From: Ectocarpus siliculosus
Lineage: Eukaryota; Sar; Phaeophyceae; Ectocarpales; Ectocarpaceae
Assembly (NCBI GenBank): GCA_000310025.1
Contig: FN649727.1
Location: 4,151,189 to 4,173,826 of the forward strand
DNA length: 22,638 bases
Direction: 5' to 3'
The number at the start of each line of letters is the position of its first letter. Position 1 is the stretch's first letter. A program made the translations under genes and the position numbers. Below the pieces are notes generated by a model. That model made no database searches. It was not told the DNA's origin and worked only from the letters and a program-made list of their open reading frames with translations. This document shows positions 1 to 9,406 of the stretch, piece after piece.

Positions 1-2055
1 CGTACCACGGACATTCCGCGACTACATGAACACAGTCTTCGCATTCGAAGCCGCAATCACATTTGAACTTGTCGCCTTCGTCGTCTACCGTCCTATGTCT
101 TCGTCGACGTTCTCGAAGGCCTATGTCCCCGGTCCTGAATTTGACCTTAAGCTTTGTCCCTGCATCCATTGGTCCATGTAGGTCATCCTTGAACCCTATT
201 CCTTCTTTCAACATTCCGTACACTTCTGGACCCTCCTTATCCTCGGTTTCTTCCTTAGATTCTGTTCTTCTCTCTCAGCAAAAGCAACAGATATCTTCTC
301 CTTGAACCCCTGTAGACCCTCCGTTTCCAGCGTTTCATCTTCGCCGATGTCTAACCCTTTCCATACTTCCTCTACAACCTTGACCCATTCCGTGGGTTGT
401 CTACCCCGCTTTTTGTTTGCCCACTTCGCCTCCCATACTATTCTCGGCAACCTCTCCTGTCCCATCCCGCACATGCGATACTGCCATGTCAGCTTCCTTA
501 CGTCTCTTCCCGACCGTAGGGGTTGGATCCCCAATTCGGCCCTTACGGCTGCATTACTTGTGCGCTTGGAGCATCCTAGGATGATTTTCGCTGCTTTTAT
601 CTGCGCCGCCTCGAGTTCTTTCACTACCTTCTTATTTCCTTCCCATACTTCTCCGGCGTACTCTAGCGGCGGTACGATTACGCTCTTCAAAACCGCCAAT
701 TTGATGCGTGTATCGAGGTGCCGGTTTGCGAGTGTTGGGTGCAGCTTCCCTGCTCGTGCTTTGCCCTTTTCCGCTACCCTGGATATGTGTGCATTCCACG
801 AGCAGTCTTTTGCGATCTCTACTCCGAGGTATGTGTACTGGTCCACTACTGCAATCTCCTCTATCCCCCACTTCCATCTATATTCTACTGGTTCCTTCCT
901 GACCTCGTTGCACACCATGACGGCACTCTTCTTAACGTTGGCAGACAATCTCCATTTATCAGTAAACTTCTTCGCCGCGTCAATTTGTAGTTGCAGGTGC
1001 AGTCCCTCAGGGGTGTCCGACATACCAACAAAATCATCCGCAAACAGCATTCCTGACACCGAAGTTTCCGTGTCCCCTACTTTTACTCCCTTCCGGACTG
1101 CCTCTACGACTTCCAACAGATCGTTGATGAACACCTGGAACAATGTTGGGGACAGCGTGCAACCTTGTGGGACCCCCTGCTCAATGTCGAAGAACTTAGA
1201 CAGTTCTCCGTCTAGCATGGCCGCGCTTTTCGTACACTCTGTCATCTTCTTCAGCACTCTCCACATTTTCCCCTTGATCCCGTACTTGGACAATTGTTTC
1301 CACAGCCCATTTCTCCATACGGTATCGTATGCCTTTTTCACGTCCAGGAAGAAGCAGTACGTCGGCTTTCCCGCCCTCTTTCTACCTTGGATGATTCTCC
1401 CTACCGTGAATGCGTGGTCTACGCACCACCTCTGCTTTCGGAAACCTGCCTGGCCCTCACTATTGCTACGTTCCTTCTCCAATACTCCCACTATCCTATC
1501 GTTCAGCAGCTTACAAAACACTTTTCCTACTGTGTTCAACAGTGTGATACCCCTGTAGTTTCCTGGGTCAGTCTTGTCTCCTTTCTTAAACAAGTTCACG
1601 ACCACTCCTTCCCTTCATCTACTTGGCGCATACTCGTTTTTCCACACCCAGTTGTACAGCAGTACCATCAACTGGATAATCCCCTTCCCCCCAAACTTCA
1701 TGAACTCGTTGACTATCCCATCCGCCCCTGCTGCTTTGTGGCACTGCAACTTGTTCACACACGCCTCAACCTCGTCCTCAGTGAACTCCTTTTCTAGTTC
1801 TACGTTCCCAACGTCTGCCTTCGATGTCTCTTCTTCTTTCTGGGCCCATGCGTCCACCTCCTCCTTAAACACTTGGTCAAAATGTTCGTTCTCCGAAGGC
1901 ACTCCAAGTCTCTTGTAGTGTCCTGCTAGAACTTCCCTTTTTCCCTTCCCACCGCTGACTAGTCCACCGTTCACACCTCGCAAAGTTGCTACCCCTGTAT
2001 CCCCCCCTTGCGCGGTCTTTTTTACCATCCCACTAATCCCTTCCCATATCTGCTT
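1..2055 (-). pseudogene. LINE reverse transcriptase ORF, broken (stop codon and frameshift)
   Basis: This is the degraded ORF of the LINE. Read on the minus strand, it starts with a linker (about 2055-1618) ending in WKNEYAPSR. An in-frame TGA at 1615-1617 follows, where relatives have Trp in the W-x-x-G-x-VV-x-L-x-KKGD motif. The same frame then continues with the palm and fingers: NYRGI, EGQAGFR, the first catalytic Asp in FLDVKKAYDTVW, GVPQGCTLSP, and the catalytic FADD (codons near 1033-1044, FADD rather than YADD). A thumb and a connecting region reach a stop at 208-210. A different frame, open from about 290, then carries a C-terminal segment with CDCG, an Asp/Glu-rich stretch, His and ECPWY, typical of LINE C-termini. 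A one-base indel between about 225 and 290 therefore broke the ORF. Intact catalytic motifs suggest fairly recent decay. Confidence 0.8.
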
Positions 2056-2058
2056 GGC
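1..2058 (-). mobile_element. LINE-type non-LTR retrotransposon, 5'-truncated, right-hand part only in window
   Basis: The minus strand from about 2058 to the left edge encodes LINE-like protein in order: a linker region before the reverse transcriptase, the reverse transcriptase, the thumb region, and a Cys/His C-terminal segment. No apurinic-type endonuclease domain precedes it. Similarity to an element stops near 2055, where the reading frame passes into unrelated GC-rich sequence. This is the usual picture of a LINE copy cut short at its 5' end during target-primed reverse transcription (known mechanism; its use here is inference). The 3' end, tail and target-site duplication lie outside the window, so insertion boundaries cannot be confirmed. 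No LTRs are seen. Confidence 0.8.
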
Positions 2059-4293
2059 GGGGGCGGGGGAGGAAAGAAGCGAGGCGCTAAAAAGAGTGTG
2101 GAACAAAAAACATCCCGATGTTCCCATGACGATGGCGTGATGAGGAAACGCGCCCCACCCGATGAAGTCTACCCGCATCTTGGTTGGAACATCTTGGCTC
2201 TGGTGTTGACAACGAACTACTGCTGTACCATGTGCATAGAGTAGTGCGGAGTTCTGGACTTCTCCGTTCAAAACAAGAGTAGTATGGTACAGCATGCGTG
2301 AGTCAGCATCATCTATGATCGAGCGCATCGCGCGCACTACAACTACTATTGAACACACCCTGACTCTGGACCGCGCGTCCCTCGCCCGCCGTCGGGCCTG
2401 AGTTGCGATCTCTCTAGCCCTCCCGCGCCCGGCCGCCGTGGTTCCGGCCGCAGCGCTGCTGACACACACCACGCGAGAGAGCGAAAAAAGGGAAAGAGAC
2501 CTCCAAGTGGTCAAGTCAAGTCCGGCGACACCTTCGTCTTCCAAACTCCACCTTCTTCGTGGTGCTGTACGCCAACGGGCCCCTAGATGTGCGATCTTGC
2601 TTGTGGTTGGGCCCGGGAGGGGGCTAAGGAGTATGTGGATGTTGCGAATGGCGGCGTGAAAAACACGAACAGAAGGCGGACAATTTCGTTTTCTTGGGTT
2701 GAACATGGCTAGAGACACACAGAAATATGTATCGTGCCAGAAGACACAAGCCTTGAGCGTGCCCTTGCTCTGGGCCCAACTTGATTATCCATCTGGGCTA
2801 CACCGAGAACTGAAAGGCAAGGGCACCTCCGCTTCTCCGTTGGGGCGGGGCCTCGAGGGAGGGTGGGCGTAGAGACCGGAGGGAGAGATGCACGAGGAGG
2901 TACAGCCAGGTTGCCGTTGCAGTTGCGAAACGGTCGTAATGCGAGGGAATGTATCTAGATCCCTGAGCCGCAAGCAGGTTAATTATCCTCTGGCTGGTTG
3001 CCCACAGCATTACCACAACAGTCGAGGTGATTGGAAGGGCCGTTTTGCAAGGGCTACTTCATGGCAGGGGACGAATCAACGGTCAGGCACCCAACACACA
3101 CCTCCGGTCATCTGCTGCCGAGGGAAGTGCCAACACGAACGAAGAAGAAGACCTGTCCTGATAATGCTGATGATGCCGGCTTCTGCAGCCGAGGCCGGGC
3201 ACGACGAACCCCGTCACCCCCACGGGAGTATAGACACATAGTAGAAGCGGCAAAGAGTACGCGGCTTGTACGACCTTCATCGCACTCAGCGCGTCAGTTG
3301 CACTGGTCGTGGTATGATCATGCGGCGGAATGGTGCGAGGTGCACCGCGAAATGCAGACGAATTTTTGGGGGTATGCCAATTTGGCCAACCACCGAGTTA
3401 CCGGGAGGGATGCCTGCTGGACGCCTGGTGTGGGTGCTGGTGGAGGACACACAGCAGGCAGCAGGTGTCGAATACTGCGGTTGTTTCCCGGGAGACCCTG
3501 GAGATTTCGTGGCCTGAAGGTAGGTTATTGGGGCGTTGCGTAAAGAACAGGGAGAAGGTCATTGGTCAACGCACAAAGGAGAGCACCATGCGGTACGAGT
3601 CATCGAATACCCACTGACTGGACCGGGTTTCAAGACACGATTGCTCCACACCGTAGATGGCGCGCAAGCCGACCAATACGTGTACGGACAAGCTCTCGAC
3701 TAGATCTCTCCAGAGCTACCCTTGTCGGCACTCTGGCAGCCTGTTGGTTTTGGAGTAATCGAGCTATGAAAGCCGCTCAGGCCGGGGTGTGCAGTGAAAT
3801 AGAGCCAGCAGGACGGCCGTAGACGGTTGACAGCACAGGGTGCAGTGCGCTCACGTTGGTCAGGACCTTGCAAGTACTTGTGGTCGAAGTCATTCTCGAT
3901 GCGTGAGAGAAAGATTCCGCAACAGCCTGATAAGAGAGTTGGCACGGGTCGCGAGAGTTGGCACAACCGTTGTAGTTGTTGTGCTTTCACCGAGCAGTTC
4001 TCCGTCTTGTAGTGGTGTATAACTTCGTGGACCTGCCCATACATGTAGTCACGTGGTAGGATGTGGTGGGTTTGAACTTAATGTTGGGATTTCTTTTGGA
4101 AGCTCGGGAATGTACGAATGAACCAATCTACAAATCTACAAACACCAGTTATTTATTAAACTGCGAGCTGTTGATGGGAATGACCTTACAGATAATAGGC
4201 CTCAACCCCACAACCCTCCCACCGCTGCCCTCGCCGCTCGCTGTGTGTTTGACGCTGTATCGACCAACCGTGTACCGCAGCAGCTTAACGCCC
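2059..4293. other. Intergenic region, no recognisable gene
   Basis: Several short open frames exist on both strands (for example 3031-3543 plus), but none shows a known domain, a convincing start context, or splice continuity with a neighbour. A TTATTTATTAAA stretch at 4149-4160 lies about 135 bases upstream of the PHD-SANT start codon and could serve as a TATA-like element, with low certainty. No tRNA, rRNA or obvious repeat was seen by eye. Confidence 0.5.
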
Positions 4294-4894
4294 ATGGACA
4301 CTCACCGCAGCAAGAAGCGCAAGCGCACCAACATGGCGGCAGGCACAAGCCGGGCATGTCCTCAGCCGGCTACCCTCAGAGCGAAGAAAGACGGCAGTCA
4401 GCGCTCTTGCGTGGCTTGCGGCGTCAGCGTGCGTGGCGGGATCGCGGGATGGGCGGCGGGAAGCGCCAGGTGCGTAGAGTGTGGCGAAGAGTACCACCTG
4501 GGCTGCGTCGACCCTTCGGTGCCGTACGTGCGAAGAGCGGGCTGGGTGTGCGGCGTGTGCAGCAGCAACGACCACCATCGGTCGCGAGGTGAAAGGTCAG
4601 CAGCAGCAGAAGCCGCGGCCCAGCTCTCAGCATCCCAGCAGCAACGACAGCAGCAGCAGCAGCAGGAAGGGGTTCATGCACCACCCTCGCGGGTCGTGCA
4701 CGTGTTGTCCTCGGCGCTCACACGTTTGTCCAGCTTACCTGATGGCGGCGGCGGCAGCGGCGGCGGCGGAAAAGTGACAGCGGGACGACGGGCACCGAAC
4801 GGGATGAACCCAACCGCAGCGGCAGCGGCAGCGGCAGCGGCAGCGGCAGCGGCAATGGCAGCAGCAGAAGCAGCAACAGCAGCAGCCACAGCCA

Positions 4895-4927
<33 letters not shown>

Positions 4928-7900
4928 TAGCAGCAGCAGCAACAGCAGCAACAGCAACAACGAGAGGGGGCGAGCCATCGTCGGGCAGCTGGAACAGGAA
5001 ACGGGGGGACACGGTGACCACGACGGACAGCGTCCTGGCGTGGGCTCTCAGGAGCATCGGGGGGAACGGGGACGAAGGCACGAAGCGTAACCTTGGCGGT
5101 GTCGGTGACGCCAATAGCTGTGGCAGTAGCGGTGCAGGTGTCGTCGTCGTCGGCGGCGGCGGCAGTGACAGCTTTCCCGGCGTGATCTACGAGGAAGCCA
5201 AGGGTGGTGGTGGTGGTCCCAATTCACGGCTGTTGCCGAGGGAAAGAGAGGGCGTCAACCGGAGCGGCCGCGGAGGCTCGAATGGCGATGGCAGCGACGT
5301 CGCTGGCAGCGGTGACGGTGCCATCGGTGCTCGAGATGATGGTTCGTCTCGAAAGCGGTCGCTGGGAGCGAGAGAGGACAGAGAGGAGGAGAGCGAGAAG
5401 CCCGGGTTTTGGGACATGGACGAAAACACACGGTTTCTGCAGGTACACGTGCTGTTGTCATGCTACGATGGAGCGGGACAAACACTTTTGGTTGGCGAGG
5501 GTGGAATTTGTAACTCCTAGCCCTGCTTCTGTTTTGCTCGAGTTATAACGGTCATGGGTTTGTGAAGTAATCAAGACGCATTTGTTGATTCTCCTCTTCA
5601 TGCTGCGAGGCACAGAGAGTGCAAGAGTTAAAGCGATCCTCTACCTACCTGTGGCTCTTGTCTCTGCCTGTCTGCCTGTCTGTCTCTCTTGTCTCTCGCT
5701 GTTTCTCTCTCTGTCTCAATTCTGTGGTGTTGCCAACAACCGTCTCCCGCCCCCCCCCCCCCTACTGGTTAACCCTATAACCCGTGATTGTTGTTCTCTG
5801 GGTAAAGGGTGTCACGAAGCACGGTGGTGCGTGGGCACGGCTCGCACAAAAACACACTGAGCTCGGGGTGGTAGCCGTGGAAGAAAGCGAAGGTGAAGAT
5901 GGTGCTCATGCCTCTCGTCGCAACAACGACGACAGCAGACACGTGGACGAAGGCCGAGATAGTGATGGCGTTGGCGGAGATAAGCCTCGTACATCGCTGG
6001 CAGCAGGGCCGGCCGGTGAAGGCACGAAGCAGCCGGGGAAGAAGGCGCGGAAGGGGGGGGACAAGGGCAGCAAGCAGGGGAAAGATAAGAAAAAGCAGAA
6101 GAGTCGGCGCGGGTCCAGTGAATGGGACGACGAAGAGCACGAGCGGTTTGTCAAGGTAAGGTCAATATGTGCTTTGTTGCTGACCGAAGTTGAGAATATG
6201 GTTCGGAGGAACGAGCGGCAGTAGCAAAACGGGGTGGTTTGTGCTTGATGCTGGGTGCTTGGAAGCAGGCTGGGCAAGAATCTTGCCGAAAAAAATAGTA
6301 AAAAGTATACTTCAGGGCTTGGCACATGTACACCCTACACCGTATAGTCTTTGAACGGAAAGACTCCCCGTGTTTAAGAAATTGTATCGCAAGGTCGATT
6401 GAGCAGTTCAAATCGTCGTACAGCAGTAATGGGGCACCGCTGGTGTAGGGGGTATACTTCGGAGACTCTCCAACATCTCTCTGTCGAAGACGGTTCCCTC
6501 TTGGGGCGGGGTAGTTTCAACGTGACCATTGGAAGGGTCCCGTCTTGCCAACTTCTACCAAGGATAAACTCCCTCTTTACTCTACCGACTACCTCCCGCC
6601 CCCCCCACCCTGTACTGGGGCATAGGAAGTGGGTTGAAAAGGCGGGAAGTGATATCGGTAGGACAGATAGACAGAATAGGGAAGACATTTTTGAGCCACC
6701 TTTGGCAAAGTAGGAGAGAACGATTGGCCATCGGTGATCAGTCCTGTGGGAACAATGCTCCGTCCTCTCGAGGACGCGTGGTCAATGGTTTAACCGCTAA
6801 GGCATGCGAAACATAAGAGTACGCCCTGCCCCCCACCGCCCACCCCCTCTTGTTGTCCCTTCGCTCCAACCTTGGCGTGTGCTTGCGCGCGCGTGCATGT
6901 ACCTCTTCTTCGCCCTGACATAACAAGGGTTTCGAACGGCACGGCAAGGCGTGGGCGGAAGTAGCGCAAGTGGTGCGGACGCGGGACGAGGGTCAGGTTC
7001 AAGGGTACTCTGCCCGTTGGGTTACCCGTACCGGTGGCCTTCACGAAAGCTTTCGCAAGATTGGCGAGTGGGAAGGCGACGAGCACGACCGGTTTATGGA
7101 GGCAAGAGTTTGGGCTTTTGGTATTCTAGCGAGAAACGGAATGGGGGATGTTTTGTCTTGTGTGCGTGTTGCCACGTGTTTTTTTCGGAATCGTGTGAAG
7201 TCGTGCCGCAAGTAGACCGGTTTCAAGGCCAATGCCCCCTCCCCCCTCCACCCAGTCTTGTGGTCAATGGCCTAGCCGCTAAGGCATGCTAAACATGAGT
7301 TCCCCCCTCCCCCACCCCTCCCCCACCCAGTCAGAGAGAGCGGGGATTTCTGTCAGTTGGAGATGGTGAGGAGATACTTCACCTTAGGAGTAGGGGCCAT
7401 TTACTGCCGGTCGGTGTGGAAACGAAAGTTGCACAGAAGATAGATTCGACGACGCCAAATGAGCAATCGGGAACCCCCCCCCCAAAAAAAAAAATACGCC
7501 CTCTACCCTCGCCCGCGCGGGCGCCTCCCTTTGTGTCGTGACCCGTACCGTGGTACGCCGAACAGGGGGTCAAGCTGTACGGCCGCTCGTGGGTCGATGT
7601 CGCGAGCGTGGTGCGCACGCGAACGAACCGGCAAGTGATCATGCACGCCATGCACCGCCTGAACGACGACCTGTCCTCCAAGCCCAGCTTACGGGCTTGC
7701 ACATCAACAGGTGGGTGGCGACTGTCTACAAGAAGCTGGCGCCTTAGACCTACCCGAGACTACCCCTTGGAGCCAGCCGCAGAAAGGGTGCTGGGAGGGA
7801 CTGCAGCCGTCGATGCAATTGTGCACAACAGCGTTATGTCGTGTTTTGTTTTTTCAGGTGGAACCGTGTGTAACCCCGCTCTGCGAGGTATCGTGCGCCA

Positions 7901-9406
7901 CCGTGTCCTACCGCAAGTACTAGAGGTCTCTCTGTGTCCCTCTCACTCCCTCGCCTCTGTTTCTTCTGCGGTTGTGTACCACATATCGGCGTGGGCAGGG
8001 CATAGTCAGGGTCTTGATGGTTTCTCAAGTGGACCGAAATGCCCACAACCCTGTGCTCAACCCGTGCACGAAGCGCACGCTTGGAATGCGTTTTTTTTTG
8101 TGAACATCTCAGCGATAAAAACGATCTTGCTCGCCTCCAGGCCTTCCGCTTGTTTTTTCGATCCCCGACAAGGCCGCCGATTGTCGCCGTACGTACTACT
8201 CCCGGGCACGTCTGTTTGTTTTTACTCTCGTCGGTTTTCCGCCACACAGGGCCACAGGCAACGGATCGAGCACCTCCCCCGGCACAACCACGTGCTGCCG
8301 TAAACGGCGGCGATTGGGGAGACGACGAACATGAGGCTTTCATGAAGGCAAGAAGAGCGGTGTAGGCAGCCTTGGGAGCGGGACGTATTTTGTGGAAGGA
8401 ATTGCGTACACCGGTGTGCGTACACCGGTGTATCGACGGCAGTGAATTACCACTGTGTTTATTTAGATCCGCTGCCGTGGGAGACGAGGCACTGTATGGC
8501 GCCAGTAGCACGGGGGACACGCAGTTTCGGTGTGGACCCTGGCCGGAAAGGGATGAACGCACTGTGAAGCAGCGGTACGAGAACCATATGCCTCTGGTAG
8601 AAGGCGGAATGCGCGCGCAGTCACTTCTGTGATTTGCTAGAGGTGAGAGAGAACAGAGCAAGCGAACCCTATCTTGGAAGTGACCAAGTAACCCCCGGCG
8701 CGTTCCTTGACGTGCTTCTTTTTTTTTGCGTGCTGGGCCCTCCTTCCTTGTGACTAAAAAAAAAAAGGGAGTCAAGATCTACGGCCGCTCGTGGGTCAGT
8801 GTAGCGAGACTCATGGGCACGCGCACCAACGAACAGGTTCGAGCGCACGCCAAGCAGTACCTCAACAAGGACCTGACCGAGAAACGCCCGTGGAGGTCTA
8901 AGAGGAGCAAGTCCACCACCCCTCCGGTGCCCAAGGCACCGACGCCTTGCCGGAAGGTCGCCGCCGCCGCTAGCCCCGCGTCCGGCGTGGGTGTCTCGAG
9001 CGCGCCCGCGTCGTTGGCACCGTCGTCGGTGCCTGCACGCCCCGCGCGAAGGAAGGCGGCCGCCGCGGCCGCCGCTAGGATTGAGTCCACGACTGCTGGG
9101 GGTGACGCGGATGGTGGTGGCGATGGTGAGTGGTGTCGTGATGCGGCAGACGCCGGCCATGACTCGTCCTCTGTGGTAGCGGACGGGAGCGAGAGTGCGA
9201 GCGAGAGCAAGACTCGAGAGGAAACGTGGCCGCCTCCTCTCGAGGTAAAACAAGAGGAGGAGGAGGAAGGGGGTGGATGGAGCAAGCGAGCACGGCTCCC
9301 CGGCGAGGTCGGCGGGGGGGCACACGAGGAAGGGCACACCCAGGACAAGAGTGCTGGCAAGAAAAAGAAAGCGAAGAAGACGAAGAAGAAGAAGAAGAAG
9401 GAATAA
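4294..9406 (+). CDS. PHD finger protein with four SANT/Myb-like repeats (six exons)
   Basis: Probable nuclear chromatin or DNA-binding protein of about 850 residues. Proposed exons: 4294-5442, 5808-6155, 6928-7101, 7566-7710, 8250-8347, 8768-9406. The N-terminus has a basic KKRKR stretch (likely nuclear signal). A PHD finger follows at residues 39-89 with ligands C39, C42, C60, C63, H68, C71, C86, C89; this family often reads histone H3 tails. Ala-, Gly- and Gln-rich linkers follow. SANT/Myb repeats begin at W373, W489, W547 and W628. Their first halves are WDMDENTRFLQ, WDDEEHERFVK, WEGDEHDRFME and WGDDEHEAFMK. Their second halves begin GVTKHG, GFERHG, GVKLYG and GVKIYG. Repeats 3 and 4 keep helix 3 (TRTNxQV, with RAHAKQYL in repeat 4, resembling plant SHAQKY-type Myb). 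Repeat 1 seems to lack helix 3. The C-terminus is Lys/Glu-rich. An alternative start is the ATG at 4333, which has A at -3. A possible 3'UTR intron lies at 9476-9651. The domain calls are firm; the exon joins are inferred. Confidence 0.8.
4816..4962 (+). repeat. GCA/GGCAGC repeat coding an alanine-rich tract
   Basis: An imperfect trinucleotide and hexanucleotide repeat inside exon 1 of the PHD-SANT gene encodes a long Ala run with interspersed Thr. The opposite frame gives poly-Leu and is a shadow. Slippage-prone, so length may vary between strains. Confidence 0.85.
6778..6814 (+). repeat. Dispersed intronic motif, copy 1 (tRNA-head-like)
   Basis: Within intron 2 of the PHD-SANT gene. The segment starts GTGGTCAATGG, then CCGCTAAGGCATGC, then AAACAT, and is followed by a C-rich stretch. 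A near-identical copy lies at 7260-7296 in the next intron. The start loosely resembles the D-arm/A-box side of a Leu/Ser tRNA, which suggests a SINE fragment, but no B box was found. The duplicate is directly visible; the origin is speculation. Confidence 0.6.
7102..7565 (+). other. Intron 3 of the PHD-SANT gene, apparent GC-AG intron
   Basis: The exon ends GAG and the intron starts GCAAGA, matching the known AG|GCAAG consensus of GC-AG introns. The 3' side is AACAG before GGGGTC. Splicing here joins RFME to GVKLYGRSW in phase 0 and gives exactly the spacing from Phe to Gly seen in the two repeats with GT donors. No GT nearby gives the same spacing. The intron also holds copy 2 of the GTGGTCAATGG motif, poly-C tracts and an A11 run. 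Confidence 0.65.
7260..7296 (+). repeat. Dispersed intronic motif, copy 2
   Basis: Second copy of the element at 6778-6814, in intron 3. It shares GTGGTCAATGG, CCGCTAAGGCATGC and AAACAT, differing by a few bases (CCTAG for TTTAA in the middle, T for G after GCATGC). C-rich tracts flank it on both sides. Confidence 0.6.
8348..8767 (+). other. Intron 5 of the PHD-SANT gene, apparent GC-AG intron
   Basis: The exon ends ATGAAG and the intron starts GCAAGA, the same six bases as in intron 3. The acceptor is an AG that ends a long A run (8756-8767), preceded by TGACTAA and an upstream T9 and CT-rich stretch. The join gives AFMK to GVKIYGRSW in phase 0. The short spacing between a TGACTAA branch-like site and the AG is unusual. 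A stretch at 8468-8632 stays open and contains RTVKQRYENH, but it has no clear place in the domain. Confidence 0.6.
8404..8431. repeat. Tandem palindrome inside intron 5
   Basis: Two adjacent copies of GCGTACACCGGTGT. Each holds the perfect 10-base palindrome ACACCGGTGT, and the whole block is nearly self-complementary. It lies about 55 bases after the proposed GC donor. Confidence 0.75.

Noticed and set aside
302-1558. Long open frame of 418 codons on the plus strand at the left end
   Set aside because: It lies exactly opposite the LINE reverse transcriptase, which has clear motifs. The plus-strand product is Ser/Pro-rich with no domain.
3031-3543. Plus-strand open frame of 170 codons in the left intergenic region
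   Set aside because: It looks moderately protein-like, but no domain, splice partner or start context supports it, and other frames over the same stretch are also open.
8468-8632. Open stretch with RTVKQRYENH, somewhat Myb-like, inside intron 5
   Set aside because: It has no helix 1 and 2 partner and would disrupt the clean FMK-to-GVKIYG join that matches the other repeats.
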